From Terramyces sp. JEL0728 (taxonomy: Eukaryota > Chytridiomycota > Chytridiomycetes > Rhizophydiales > Terramycetaceae): a DNA stretch of 64,000 bases. The stretch covers positions 159,152-223,151 of the forward strand of contig JADIIU010000008.1 in NCBI GenBank assembly GCA_027603945.1, written 5' to 3'. This document shows positions 46,634 to 58,441 of the stretch, in pieces. The notes under the pieces were generated by a model that saw only the letters and a program-made list of their open reading frames with translations, ran no database searches and was not told where the DNA came from. Positions within the stretch are counted from its first letter, which is position 1. Each line of letters opens with the position of its first letter. Made by a program: the position numbers and the translations under genes.

Positions 46634-47120
46634 CTTGGTTAAAAGTAACTTTGGGGGTTTTTAAGCTATTTGAAGCTGGTGTTGGTAAAAAGCCCAGCTA
46701 ATAGGGGTAGTATGGTTTGTTGGTTTTGGCCGGGGTCACTCATAGGTGCCACGAAACTCGAAAACAATTACATCGAGTGAGAAGACGGGAAAAGTTCTCA
46801 AACGCAGTAACTCACCTCACTTTGATCTTAGATATTGTCCCTGGGCATTGTGACTTTTGAATTTCAACAGCAGGATTTGACACATTCAAATGGCTCGCAA
46901 GGCTCTGGTTTTTAGATGTTTCATCGGACATAAATAGCACTTTTGGGATAGTTTCTACCACTGCCACATGATATTCCATTGTTCGTCATCAGAATCAACC
47001 AATAGCATCGCTGTATTATTACAGTTGACAGGTAGCCCACAGCAGCCCAACACACACTGCATCAAGTCACCTAGATTTCTCTCTGCAACTTTAATAATGA
47101 TAATGGTATAATCTTTTATT
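46634..47120. other. intergenic region between two secreted-protein genes
   Basis: About 490 bp upstream of the larger CBM19-like gene. No supported gene or repeat. Confidence 0.4.
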
Positions 47121-47303
47121 TTATCCACTGCATGGATCTTCTTCTGCAGTCATCTTGGAAACACAGTTCCCTGCAACACAAGAACCAGAGATAAAGCTTA
47201 CATCGTCCAAGTAAAAGTTGAAATTGGATGCGTCAGTGCAGACATACTGTCCAGCTAAAGATTGTGCAACAGCCGCCAACGAAAGTACCAACCAACCTAG
47301 CAT
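47121..47303 (-). CDS. small secreted CBM19-like protein, 60 aa
   Basis: A signal peptide (MLGWLVLSLAAVAQSLA) precedes a single four-Cys module (QYVCTDASNFNFYLDD, SGSCVAGNC, DPC) similar in spacing to the modules of the neighbouring 293-aa protein. The ATG at 47301-47303 is chosen because it starts the signal peptide. A TATA-like element lies 26 bp upstream. It could be a single-domain chitin-binding secreted protein. Confidence 0.7.
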   Translation of the reverse strand: MLGWLVLSLAAVAQSLAGQYVCTDASNFNFYLDDVSFISGSCVAGNCVSKMTAEEDPCSG

Positions 47304-47648
47304 TTTGTGGAGCCTGGTAAACTTGGGATATTTATAGTGAAATTTGCATTGTTCCATTTTTCATTGTCCATCTATGTTCTCGTGAATCCAAAACATTTGC
47401 TGATTGTTCTATTGTGGAAATTGGAAGTGACTCACATGAAGATTAACTGTTCCGGGTTATTTGTGCTTCTTTAGCCTTAAATATTGTGCATCCTCATATT
47501 AAACCAATTGGGTACTCACACTGTGGTTGGGCAGACTAGTAGTTAACAGTTGGCGGGCATCTGAGTGAGTAGAGTTTCTAATTTCCTTTGCTCCTTGGTT
47601 TCCATCACCACAAGTGAGCGTGGCACTCACGAAAAACTTTCACCAAAT
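47304..47648. other. divergent intergenic region
   Basis: About 345 bp between the small secreted-protein gene and acetyl-CoA synthetase, which point away from each other. It holds the TATA-like element at 47329-47336 and no supported coding sequence. Confidence 0.45.
47329..47336 (-). promoter_or_regulatory. TATA-box candidate
   Basis: TATAAATA on the minus strand, about 26-33 bp upstream of the ATG of the small secreted protein. The position suggests a very short 5-prime leader. Confidence 0.45.
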
Positions 47649-49745
47649 ATGACTGAATTTGAACCACCTCAATTCCAAGGACATGCCCACCACTTGACTA
47701 AAGATACTTATGAAGAAATGTACAAGGAATCCATCGCTTCGCCAGACACATTCTTTGACAGAGTACATTCAGCTAACGATAGATGGGGAAGGAATTGCTT
47801 CACTGGCATCAGCCATTCACCAAAGTTAAAGGAGGAAGTTTCCACCAAGGAGACGTCAATTGGTTCCACAACGGCCAACTCAACGTTTCATACAACTGTG
47901 TTGATCGCCATGCAATTGCTACCCCAAACAAAGTAGCGATTATCTACGAAGCAGATGAACCAGGTAGCCCATTCTAATCCTAGGCAAAGCTCAAAAGATT
48001 ACGTATGCAGAGCTATTAAGAAAAGTCTGTCAATTTGCAAATACATTGAAAAAGTATCATGTGAAGAAGGGAGACAGAGTCGCAATATACTTGCCAAACA
48101 TCCCGGAGGCAGCAGTTGCGATGTTGGCCTGTGCTCGTATTGGTGCCATTCACAGTGTTATTTTTGCTGGATTTTCTTCAGACGCAGTGAGAGACAGAAT
48201 TTTAGATGCTGAATGTGCTGTTGTCATTACAGCAGACCAAGGAATGAGAGGAGGAAAAGTTACTCATTTGAAAAAGATTGTTGATGCGGCAGTTGAACAA
48301 TGTCCATGCATAAAAACTTGCATTGTTTTCCAAAGAACTGGAGATAAATCTGTACCATTCACTGCTGGTAGAGATGTATGGTGGCACGAAGTAGTTGTAA
48401 TGTTATTTTAATGCAAGGACAATCAAAGACCGGTTTGTCCCCCAGAAATAATGAAGAGCGAAGACCCACTTTTCATGCTGTACACTTCAGGGTAATTACT
48501 TATAATCTAGATCAACTGGTAAGCCAAAAGGTGTTGTTCACACTCAAGCCGGCTATTTGCTTGGTGCAACCATGACTTGCAAGTATGTATTTGACATGCA
48601 TCCAAATGATGTTCATGGGTGTATGGCAGACGTAGGGTAACTTACAATTAATTCAAGCTGGATTACTGGACACACGTATATTGTCTACGGGCCTCTTTCT
48701 AATGGTGTTGCAACTGTTATCTTTGAAAGCGTGCCAACTTACCCAACTCCTTCCAGATATTGGGATTTGGTCGATACTCATAAAATCACCCAATTTTATA
48801 CTGCACCAACCGCTATTCGTGCACTTCGAAGACTTGGCGATCATCATCTCGAAGGATACAAATTGGATTCAATCCGTGTTCTAGGGTCTGTTGGAGAACC
48901 AATTAACCCTGAAGCTTGGCTATGGTACCACGAAGTAGTTGGTAGAAAACGTTGTATGATTGTCGATACTTGTAATTTGTTTTGCTAAACTAGATTGGCA
49001 AACCGAAACAGGCTCGATTGTAGTTACTCCAATTCCTGGTGTTACTACCACAAAACCCGGATCTGCGACTAAGCCATTCTTTGGTGTCGAATTGGGGATA
49101 TTAGACTCTCAATCTGGCCAGGAATTGGTTGGAAATGATGTCGAAGGTGTTTTGGTAATTAAATCACCATTCCCATCCATTGCGAGAACAGTTTACGACA
49201 ACCACAAGAGATACATGGACACCTACTTGAAGCCATATCCAGGATTCTATTTTGCTGGCGATGGTGTCAAGCGGGACAAGGATGGATACTACTGGATCCA
49301 GGGAAGAGTAGATGACGTTATCAATGTTTCAGGGCACAGAATGAGTACGGCTGAAGTTGAATCAGCATTGATTCTACACCCATTGTGTGCCGAAGCTGCA
49401 GTTGTTGGTATCCCAGATGACATTTCTGGTGAAGCTATTGTGTGCTTCTGTTCAGTAAAATCTGGCAGCTCTGATATTGCAGAACTCCAGCAATCCCTTC
49501 GTGCACAAGTTAGACAAAACATTGGGCCGTTCGCTACTCCAAAACGTGTAATCATCGTACCTGATTTGCCAAAAACCCGCTCAGGTAAAATCATGAGAAG
49601 AATTTTACGTAAAGTTGCTGCAAAAGATGTCACGTTGGAAGATGCCAAGACCGATGCTGGAATCCGTGAAAAGCTTGGAGATATCTCTACCTTGGCCGAT
49701 CAGTCCATCGTTAAAATCTTGATTGAGACTGCTGCATCACAATAA
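47649..49745 (+). CDS. ACS1: acetyl-CoA synthetase, 657 aa
   Basis: Activates acetate with ATP and CoA to acetyl-CoA in cytosol or nucleus. Six introns are needed: 47763-47782 (20 nt), 47964-47983 (20), 48397-48417 (21), 48492-48510 (19), 48637-48657 (21) and 48972-48993 (22). Motifs are complete after splicing: [34 protein letters not shown], the AMP-binding core [50 protein letters not shown], and the C-terminal [11 protein letters not shown] whose lysine is the regulatory acetylation site in this family. Length matches yeast and human enzymes. The start at 47649 gives [15 protein letters not shown]. The stop is inside AATAAA, and AP-2 mu ends 35 bp away on the other strand. Confidence 0.97.
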
Positions 49746-49780
49746 ATAATGAAAGTTTATTTTATTATTTAAAACTACAA

Positions 49781-51149
49781 TTAACTGACATTTACTCTGA
49801 TTTGGTAAGACCCTGCCTTGGTCATGTATCTCACCCACTTTACACTCTGATAATTGCTCTTTTCAAAGATCTTTAGGAACTTTACCATCAACCCGGACGC
49901 AGTAAACATAATAACCTGGCATTAACAATACGCACCTGGAACTCTAGCGTAATTGGTGGTTTGGACCATTGCTTCTTTACAGTGGTGGATGTAAGTTCGG
50001 CTTCAGCACTGAGGAATATTTCTTCGCCGCCTTGGAACCTCGCGACTCTACAATTAAACCAAAGTACTTCCAAACAATGCAATTTTCACCGCCGACATAT
50101 TTCGCTTTTCCTCCTTGTATATTTGTTTTAACTGAGGCCGTATTTAACGGTGTAGGAACACGAATAATCATATTTTGAGCGTAAATTTTTGAAGAATAGT
50201 TTGATCTGACTGAAACTTTGAATTCTACCCTCGTTGACGACACTTCGTTGACATTTGCGTGTACTTTGAATGGCAAGCTAACGTTCTCTGTTGTGCGGTA
50301 TTTCATCAATTCAAATTCCCCATCTGGAGGTATGAAATTAATTGTTCTTTCCGAGTCAAACTTGCCAAGCTTTACACATTGATGGAATTGGCAATCATCC
50401 AACTCTACATTCAACTTATTCTTGGCAGGATGATTTGGTCCTTGTCTTTCAATCATCACTTTATCATTCAGTCCAAATTTGCACTCTGGCATTCCAGAGA
50501 GGTATGCCCTCATCATTACTTGCCCCGATACGTCCGATCGGAGGATATTCCCTTTTGCTGATATGATCAAATTGATACTCTCGATTACATCCACAAACGC
50601 CTCATTCTTTCTATATTTTATGTCTGGTCTTCTCCACGATACTGCTCCTGTTGCCTGAATAGCAATCTTTGAAGCGTCCAGCTCGCTCTTTTCAGACTGA
50701 ACCCCTTCTGTCGTAATATATAGTTTCAGCGTGTCCGCTTCAGTAGTCTGAGGGAATCCAAAGTCGCATATTTCTGATTAAAACCAAATTACCATCAAAC
50801 AACTCGTAAATCAATGTGAAATTGTTCTTTACTGCGTCCTCGTTAAACAGCCCAAAATAACTCTTTCCAAGGGATATGATTTTGTACAGAAACTCGAATA
50901 CAAGGCAAGCGTTAGGATTTACAATTGAAACCGCAACTAGAAAGATATTTTCGTGTTTAACATGAAAAAATGTGTTGTTTTCGACAATCGTAATTGGTGA
51001 GCGGACGTCGCTGTTTGATATTACATGAATTCTAAAAATGTCTGACAAGTTCCGTCTTTGTTAATTCAGTCGTACTTTATATCTTTTCTGTGTGTTCTGC
51101 TGACAAGCACGTCGCCTTTTGCATTCACGATTAGAATTGAAGAGAGCAT
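49781..51149 (-). CDS. AP-2 complex mu subunit, 429 aa
   Basis: The clathrin adaptor subunit that reads Yxx-hydrophobic sorting signals at the plasma membrane. Four introns (51056-51075, 50774-50792, 50048-50067, 49916-49935; 19-20 nt) join five frames. Landmarks: ILIVNAKGDVLVSRTHR, FFHVKHENIFLVAV, VFEFLYKIISLGKSYFG, NNFTLIYELFDEICDFGFPQ, VSWRRPDIKYRKNEAFVDVI, FIPPDGEFELMKYRT, and the C-terminal VKWVRYMTKAGSYQIR. The length (435 in human AP2M1) and the N-terminal longin part favour AP-2 over AP-1 or AP-3, but AP-1 mu is the main alternative. Confidence 0.93.
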
Positions 51150-51404
51150 AAATCGACAGAAAAAATTTGGAAATTATATAGGGTACCACAAGTAGGTTGA
51201 TATTTGAAAATGCTCCATAAGCATTACGGATGCAATATGGAATGACCGGAAATATACGCTTAGATTAGAGAAATCCTGGCATTGAGACTACTATCCGATT
51301 GCTTGCAGATGTATTCGAAACATTGGCGGAAAAAAAAGACCGACGCAGTGCGCTGTTAACTGCCAGATCGACGTCATTCCAAGTTTGTATATTCTTGCTC
51401 TGTA

Positions 51405-53763
51405 ATGTCGAATTGGAATTGCTTTTCAGAATCAATGTTTGCAGGTGTAAATATTTATCCAGACGGTAGTCTGAATTGTCCAACTGGGTTCTGGTGTCCA
51501 AATACAACTCTTGGTGATCCATCAAGCTCTCCCAGAATTTGTCCTCCTTCTTTTATTTGTAGTTTGCAAAGATTGGAAGGTGTCAAATGTCCCAGCTCCC
51601 AAGGTCCTCTAGAACCGCAAGTCTGTAGTAGGGGATATTACTGCGGGAATGGGACTACCAAATCCATATGTCCAGGAGGTTATTATTGTCCAATAGGATC
51701 TGTCCAGCCAATTAAATGCTCTTCAACCAGTCTTTGCAGTCAAGGATCCGAGACTCCTTTTGAATTGGACGGATTAATCGCGTGCGCCATAGTTGATTTA
51801 ATTCTATTTGTTGTTTTCTTACGCTACAAACTTTCATTAAGACGCAACCCAAAACCTCAAATCAAGCCAGATAAACTAGCTCCGGCGTCAACACCCGAAG
51901 GACTGGCGATTCCTGTCCAAAGCGATTTGGATCTTTTGGTCGAAGGGTTTCACAAAGGTCTCAATGGACGCAACACCCAAATGGATTTCAAATTTGACAA
52001 CTTGGGATTGAAGCTGAAAACCGGCAAAGTAGTGCTGCAAGGTGTCAGTGGTACAATCAAATCATCAAGAATGACTGCCATTATGGGTCCCTCAGGAGCA
52101 GGGAAAACAACATTTATGAATGTATTGTGTGGAAAAGTCCCTAGAACAGATGGAAAGTTGTACGTGAGTGGGAAAGAAGCAGAAATTACTGATTTCAAAA
52201 AGATGATTGGCTATGTTCCACAAGAAGATGTGATGATTAGAACTTTAACCGTTCGTGATATTTTAACACATGCTGCAAGGATTAGACTTCCAAGATCTTG
52301 GTCTGATATTGAAGTTGCAAAATACGTGGATGCTCTTCTGTTGGTTTTAAATTTAGCCCATGTGCAGGGTATTCTAATACTAATTTAGATTCTATTATTG
52401 GCGATGAAACTAGAAGAGGTGTGTCTGGAGGCCAAAGAAAAAGAGTCAATATTGGCATCGAATTAGCAGCAGTTCCTGTTTGTATGTTTTTAGATGAACC
52501 AACATCGGGATTGGATTCCACTTCAGCATTAGAAGTTTGCGAAACTCTACGAAAAATCACTAGACTTGGTTTGACTACCGTTGCCGTTATACATCAGCCA
52601 AGAGTCGAAATTTTTGACAAGTTTGACGATATTCTAATGATTGCGCCTGGAGGAAGAACAGCATATTTGGGACCTGTAACTCGCGTGCAAGCGTATTACC
52701 AGGAACTGGGCTATGTGTTTGATGCTCAAGCCAACCCGGCAGATGTATTAATGGATATTCTAAGCGGAAAAGGAATAAACACCAAAAAAGTCTACTCCAG
52801 TTCAGAATTGGCAGATTTATGGGAAAAGCGTCCTGCAGTGGAAGAGGTTGTTCAAAAAACAGATTTTCATGAAGAAGTGCCCAAACTAATCAAAGAAAGA
52901 GGGGCAAATATTTTTTACCAAATACTTTATTGTCATCATCGAGGGTTGCTACAACAACTGGCAAACCCCAGCTCTTTTGCTCTAGAAATCTTTCTTAGTT
53001 CTTTAGCCGGAGCGGTGATGGGGTTTGCGATCGGTGGGCCAACTATTTATACCGGAGTGTATATTATCCCAATGACTCCAATATCCCCAGCGCCTCTAGA
53101 ATGGCTGCTCGCTCTACTTGGTTTCTTGATCGCAGTAACCTCGTCTTTGGCTGCAGGGCCAGGTAATTTGAATTGACGATAGCCGCTGTCAAGATCTTTT
53201 CAGAAGAGAAACCGGTGTTTTGGAGAGAAGCTTCGGCAGGCCATTCTACACTCGGTTACTATATTGGCAAAACCATCTCATCATTTTATCGACTAGCCAT
53301 CTGCAGTCTACACTTTACAATGTTTCTGCATATCCTTCCTAACCCGTTAATTTCATTCTGGCACTTTTATTGGATAATATTCGGAACATATTTCGGGATT
53401 TATGGGTTGTCTGCTGTTATTTCATTCTTGGTAGAGCGTGAAGATGCTTCATTGATGGCAGTTGTAATTTGTTTGCTACACGGTATCACTGCCGGATTTG
53501 GCATTACTCTAGTCACAGCTAGAGATGGCCATTTCGGATGGTTGTTTGATATGAGCTACAATAGATGGCTAACTGAAGCAATGTTTAATGATGGGGTACA
53601 GCCTTTTGCGAATGTGTTTGAAATCGAATGGACAGCAGAAGGCTTTGGATATACACTTGGTAGATTCAATTATGATGTTGGTATAGCGTTTCTGATTGGG
53701 TTTATTTGGAGAATAGTTGGGTATCTTATAATGATGGTTACAAATAGAGATAGAAGACGATAA
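51405..53763 (+). CDS. ABCG-type half transporter with Cys-rich N-terminus
   Basis: A White/Adp1-like ABC transporter. The extracellular-type N-terminus is Cys-rich (CPTGFWCPN, CSRGYYCGN, CPGGYYCPIG). One TM span, the nucleotide-binding domain and the C-terminal membrane domain follow. Walker A is GPSGAGKTT, the signature VSGGQRKR, and Walker B MFLDEPTSGLD. Introns at 52369-52388 and 53163-53182 (20 nt) are firm. From the ATG at 51405 the product has 772 residues. An upstream exon is likely: a 19-nt unit at 51348-51366 (GTGCGCTGTTAACTGCCAG) joins an open frame back to about 51267 without interruption, and a signal peptide would be expected there. The real start is therefore unresolved. Plant ABCG24/28 and yeast Adp1 share this layout. 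Confidence 0.88.
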
Positions 53764-53825
53764 GTCTATTATACAATAAACGGGCAATTATAATTCAGTT
53801 TCGCGATGAAAGCGTTAAAATAATT

Positions 53826-55605
53826 CTATCTGAACATGTCAGGGTTGATTTTGTGTAGCTTGCGGTATAAATCAAGCAATACTTCGACATCAGCCGCTAA
53901 ATTAATTCAAACCCACCAGCATATAATAACTGCGACTCTCTCAGCGGTCTTTTTTCCCAAAAGCTCATTCTCGGGCGTTTATCCAGCTGCTTTTGTAGCA
54001 CTATAGTGGTCCAGGTATCCAGTCCTTTCTTGGTTTCGTGAGCCTCCAGACCAAAATCGTTTGGCGAATATTCAAATAAATCAATTAGGTTTGATGGGTA
54101 TCCAACATCCGCCTTGTTATTAATCTTTTTCAAATCTTGATCGCAGCTGAATCCTATGGTTATTTTCAGTTACCAATTACAGGATATTCCCACAATTTAC
54201 CAAATATCTCTGCAATTTGATTTGATTTTAGAGAAAGCATATCAAGAATGTAATTCTGTATAGTGTTGTCGGTAAATTCTGCTCCAATTTGCGTAATGGA
54301 CAAATCCGAAATATTCCACTCGCAGTCGATTGAAACTATACGGATGTTTGGTATAACTTTGATAAAATCTGAATAGTTTGTGGTATCAATAAACCTAATT
54401 CCTCCTTTGATATCATAATAGTGGATTGACGGATCTGTTTGTCCGCGAATTTCTTGATTGGCTACAGATAACTTGAAGTTACACTCAGGAATCCGTTCAC
54501 AGATACTTTTTGCAAACAAACCTAAATTTTGCTCCAGCAATGCATCGACTAATAATTCTAAAAGGTTATGTCTGGGTGACAGAATACTATCATTGATTGG
54601 AGCGGCTTTCAAGTAATCTTCAGCTACATCCAGATAACTATCGCAAATATCGTGAAGATCGTATTTAGGATTTCCAGGAGTTTTTAGCAAAGTGTTCAGA
54701 TTGTGCGCATACCAGCGGATTTGTCTTGATGAATTGGAAATGTATATCCCAGGATATTTATCTGGAGAAAATTCCGGCAATAATTTCGATACAATCTTTC
54801 CACCGTTGATAAAATGGCTGTTTCTGGCTACTACTTTTGCTTTGATTGAATAATCCAATATATTTTCCAAGTATTTCATGTAATGCTCTATTTTTGTTTT
54901 TCCTAGTAATATTTTCAGTGTCGGCAGTTGGTTTTTAGTCGTGAATTCATTGTAGAGTAATTCTAGTGGAACATGGTCGTATAAATCGTAATAATTCACC
55001 AGCTGAGAATATTCGTTCATTGCGCCAATTGTTTTTAATCGATCTAAAGCAAATCGCACATCTTGTAGCCGCAATCTAGTTGGGTCTTGTGTATCGCTGA
55101 TTTGTAACCGAAAGTCTTTCAAATAGAGAGCTAACCAAGGTGATTGGTTTGGGTTCCTTAGTAGACTCAAGTATCTTTTAACCAACTGATCACTGTGCAG
55201 TTTCTGTTTATTCCAAAACTCACTCCCACTCTTGTAGTACGTGAATGTAGTATTTGATAGGAATTTGGGGTACTCTTCTCCTTGCATCAGGTTGATGATG
55301 TCCTTGAACGATCTGTAGAAATTCCGTTGTGCTGCTGGTAACAACTTGCCGTTTTCTGATGTTACAGATAAAACGAAATCAACAGGATACGGCACATGTT
55401 CAATCAATAGAGGGCAAAAGTCGCTTGGAAGGTCGACTGGGAACTGAATCTTTTTCCCAACCATGATTTTGGTCTGAAAGTAGGTTGATAGAAGAGCAAA
55501 AGTTTGTTTGGAGTTGTATTCCTTTACTGCGTTTGATAATTCTGGTGTTGAATCCACTATGCTGCTGAACATTTTCCCAAAAAAATATTTTGTGGATCTA
55601 AGCAT
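53826..55605 (-). CDS. Mut7/EXD3-like 3-prime to 5-prime exonuclease, 579 aa
   Basis: A DEDD-family nuclease. Two 20-nt introns (54154-54173 and 53897-53916) complete the C-terminal catalytic domain. Visible motifs are IVSIDCEWN (first Asp-Glu pair), the second-motif region GFSCDQDLKKI and FWEKRPLRESQLLYAAADVEVLLDLY (the terminal Tyr and Asp). SNWEKRPL-QLxYAAxDA is typical of the Mut-7 group. The N-terminal 400 residues are helical and lack other known domains, as in EXD3 proteins. Mut-7 acts in small-RNA pathways in nematodes; whether that applies here is unknown. Confidence 0.85.
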
Positions 55606-55724
55606 GAAAAATGTATGCTGTTGAATCAGCCAGATGCCTTGAACGAGGGATTATTTCTAGCGATTCAACAGTCCTTGCTGGTAGAATTAATTGAGCGCAA
55701 TACTAATTATTGAACTAGAGATAT

Positions 55725-56594
55725 TTATTTAAAAGTAGCGCGGAGTAATCCAAGCACAGATTCAGCAGAAGGATCAGAGAATTTTGTTTGAACAAACCCA
55801 ATAACAGTATTTGGATAGACTCTAGCTTTTGCCAAATCGGTAGAAACAATTTGAACTACATCGTCTGCAGATTCTTCAGGGGTTTGTCTGAAAGCAGCAG
55901 ATTCAGGTGCACTCTTGAGTATTCTAACTCTTTCAAAATACTTTTCATACATTTCTTTGTATTCAGATGGAATTCCTTCCATTTGCATGTCATCGTTAAT
56001 ACCAGAGACGTTGCTGATGAAATTGGTAGTGATCATTCCAGGACAGTAACTGGTGACTTTGATATTGAATGTACGGAGGGCTGCATTCATACTTTCGGTT
56101 AACGAATCCAATGCAGCTTTTGCAGAGCAGTACGCTTCGTTGAATGGTTGACCGACTAACCCGCCAATAGATGAAATATTGATAATTCTGCCAAAAGATT
56201 GAGTGCGCATGGTTGGTACAACAGCTTTGATCAACCTATAGACCCCAAAGTAGTTTACTTCAAAACAATCGTAGACTTTATCCATGCTTGTGCCTTCGAC
56301 AGTTTGAACAAGACCTTTACCAGCATTGTTGATCAAGATATCGATTCTGCCAGATTCCAGAACAGTATCGATTGCTTTTTTGCAAGAGTCTTCTTTAGTA
56401 ACATCCAGTTGAATGATTTTGACTGTGTCTGGTTTCACACCGTTCTTTTCAGCTTCTTGTTTGAAAGCATCAGATTTAGATAGGTCGCGAAGAGTTCCGA
56501 ATACAGTGTAATTGTCGTTCTTTGCCAATTTGATTGCGATTGCAGCGCCAAGACCTCCTGCAGTGATACCAGTAACTAGGACAGTTTGTTTCAT
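55725..56594 (-). CDS. short-chain dehydrogenase/reductase, 289 aa
   Basis: An NAD(P)-dependent oxidoreductase of the classical SDR fold. Residues 7-14 carry the cofactor motif TGITAGGLG, followed by LDVT, NNAGKG, ISSIGGLVG (catalytic Ser) and YCSAK (catalytic Tyr and Lys). The start MKQTVLVTG is chosen because SDRs begin just before the cofactor motif, although the frame is open upstream. The pattern resembles 17-beta-hydroxysteroid or retinol-type SDRs, but the substrate cannot be predicted. Confidence 0.92.
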   Translation of the reverse strand: MKQTVLVTGITAGGLGAAIAIKLAKNDNYTVFGTLRDLSKSDAFKQEAEKNGVKPDTVKIIQLDVTKEDSCKKAIDTVLESGRIDILINNAGKGLVQTVEGTSMDKVYDCFEVNYFGVYRLIKAVVPTMRTQSFGRIINISSIGGLVGQPFNEAYCSAKAALDSLTESMNAALRTFNIKVTSYCPGMITTNFISNVSGINDDMQMEGIPSEYKEMYEKYFERVRILKSAPESAAFRQTPEESADDVVQIVSTDLAKARVYPNTVIGFVQTKFSDPSAESVLGLLRATFK

Positions 56595-57108
56595 TTGAAT
56601 TTTGATGATTTGCGACGACAGATTTGTGGAATTTATAGGTGTGTAACCGACGGGGTGGAAGTTTTGCTCTGTGCCACAAAAGCCAACCCGACGGCGGTTG
56701 AACATTCCTGTAAAACATATGCGGCCGCAACGCTAAATCACAAGTATATTTTCCAGAGTTCTTGTTATTGTAGTCAATAGAGATTGCATATTTTCTATTC
56801 TCTGGAATTATTTTCCAGTGATTGCGTAAAAGTTGAGAAGCAATTTCAAATTTATTGATTAGTGTAAGCTGGCAGTTTCTCCTTGCCAACAGGTCCATCA
56901 ACTAAATCACTTTCATAATCACTGGTTGTCTGTCAATTGACACAAACGCCAAATTCCTCATGGCATTGTTAATAAGCTGAAAGCCTCTTAGTTTAAGCCG
57001 ACAAAGAGTCTTTCATTAGCGTAGTACTTTGTAGCTGTGCATTTCTTTGGATGGAATACTGCCACCGATATCTATAGACAAAGAGTCAATCAGATACAAG
57101 ATTTTATT
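56595..57108. other. intergenic region upstream of the SDR
   Basis: About 510 bp. A minus-strand frame from an ATG near 56897 (MDLLARRNCQLTLINKFEIA) overlaps the SDR promoter and start. It shows no known domain, and I do not call it a gene. Confidence 0.35.
56631..56637 (-). promoter_or_regulatory. TATA-box candidate for the SDR gene
   Basis: TATAAAT on the minus strand, about 37-43 bp before the SDR start codon. Confidence 0.4.
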
Positions 57109-57585
57109 CTAATAAGCAGGAAGAGCATTAACTGCAATATCTACAGAGTGCAATAAACCAGGGTTGTAAAATATCCCTACAACATCGCCATCCATTTCAA
57201 CTGTAATCCCTTTTACACTGTAATTGGATGTAAGATTGGCACATGTGATTTTAATATACTCTATTCTCTTGGAATCTACAATTGAAACGCACATCCAGAA
57301 TATTATTGGGATAAACCAGCCAACTATAATCAGCCATCGAATAGTTTCTGGAAATGTACCTACGACTACGATCGTCCAGATGATTGGGAATATCAGTATT
57401 GCTATTGTAATATACTTGTAATTGCATTTCTTGTGTTTATTCAATTCATCAACTATTGTATCATAGTCCCTCTTTTCTAAATGAGTTGTGGGTAGATATT
57501 CACCGTAGTATGTTTGAAATTCATTGCTGTATTCCAGTTTTACTAGTTGTACTCTATCCTCAATCTTGTGCATTAAAATATTCAT
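57109..57585 (-). CDS. Erf4/GOLGA7-like membrane protein, array copy 1
   Basis: First of six related intronless genes. The shared pattern is a beta strand with a YS/YA pair (VKLEYSNEFQTYYGEYLP), a helix (DYDTIVDELNKHKK), two hydrophobic spans, a helix (YIKITCANLTSNYSVKGI) and a closing strand (VVGIFYNP). This order matches the Golgin A7/Erf4 family, the accessory subunits of DHHC protein palmitoyltransferases. The ATG 57583-57585 is preferred, but 57571-57573 or an ATG near 57651 could serve. The C-terminus reads NALPAY, a possible relic of the PPxY tail seen in copies 2 and 6. The family assignment is by pattern only. Confidence 0.55.
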   Translation of the reverse strand: MNILMHKIEDRVQLVKLEYSNEFQTYYGEYLPTTHLEKRDYDTIVDELNKHKKCNYKYITIAILIFPIIWTIVVVGTFPETIRWLIIVGWFIPIIFWMCVSIVDSKRIEYIKITCANLTSNYSVKGITVEMDGDVVGIFYNPGLLHSVDIAVNALPAY

Positions 57586-57720
57586 TGGTTGTCTGAAAAT
57601 AAATAGAGTTGAATTATCAGAATATTGGCACAAATGCACATAACCAAACATCTGCAAGTTTAAAATCTTACTTCAATACAGGACTACTAAATCATTCCAA
57701 GTAAAGACTGCTCTATTTTA

Positions 57721-58245
57721 TTAAGAATACATTGGAGGATCACCAGAAACAGGGACAATCTGGGGATTCCTAATAAAAGTAGGATTATAATAAACCAAAA
57801 TCTCCTTGGTATTAAAATTCAATTCAATAACCAATCCCTTTTCACTGAGATTAGTCGTTAAATCCGAACACGCCAATTGCAAGTACTTGTAAATCTTTTG
57901 TTCTGACTTTGATTGGTCCTTGTGTCTATTCAGAAATGTAAATAATAAACAGGCGACAATGAGAGCATATAGGATACATAGGATCCATGTTTGAATGGGG
58001 AATTGTGCGTATGCTATTGCAAATGGACCGCCGATTGCTATTACCACTCCCAAGCATTTCATGAACTGGATTGCTTTTAATGCAGCTGGGGATAGCTTGT
58101 ACCAACTAGCTTTGTTTACTTTTTGGAGTATCAAATTGAAATCAGGCTTTGATAGGTATTGTGTGTATGTTGGAAGATAAGTTCCGTAAAACGTACATGT
58201 TTCCCAATCACATTTTAGGCTGGTAATGAGGAATTGTGCAGACAT
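57721..58245 (-). CDS. Erf4/GOLGA7-like membrane protein, array copy 2, 174 aa
   Basis: Start MSAQFLITSLKCDWETCTFY is chosen by comparison with the other copies. It has two strongly hydrophobic spans (FMKCLGVVIAIGGPFAIAY, WILCILYALIVACLLFTF) and the helix LQLACSDLTTNLSEKGLVIE. It ends GDPPMYS, a PPxY motif that in other proteins binds WW domains of NEDD4/Rsp5 ubiquitin ligases. It is closest to copy 6, which shares VVIAIGGPF(A/V)I. Confidence 0.6.
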   Translation of the reverse strand: MSAQFLITSLKCDWETCTFYGTYLPTYTQYLSKPDFNLILQKVNKASWYKLSPAALKAIQFMKCLGVVIAIGGPFAIAYAQFPIQTWILCILYALIVACLLFTFLNRHKDQSKSEQKIYKYLQLACSDLTTNLSEKGLVIELNFNTKEILVYYNPTFIRNPQIVPVSGDPPMYS

Positions 58246-58441
58246 TTTGTGAGGTTTTTTTCGCAGAATTCGGTCTTTGATGCACTTTGTCTTTCTTACT
58301 GTACGATCATAGGGTATAAGGCTGTTAATGCCCATTGAAGCGAATGTATTAAGCATATTGTAATGTGAATATCATCAGTCCCAAAGGCATTTCTGCAACT
58401 CCAAAGCAAAAACGTATCCTGTAAGGAATCAATTTATGATT

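Noticed and set aside
56476..56901. 141-codon minus-strand frame upstream of the SDR
   Set aside because: It overlaps the SDR start in another frame and covers its TATA-like element. Composition gives no protein family.
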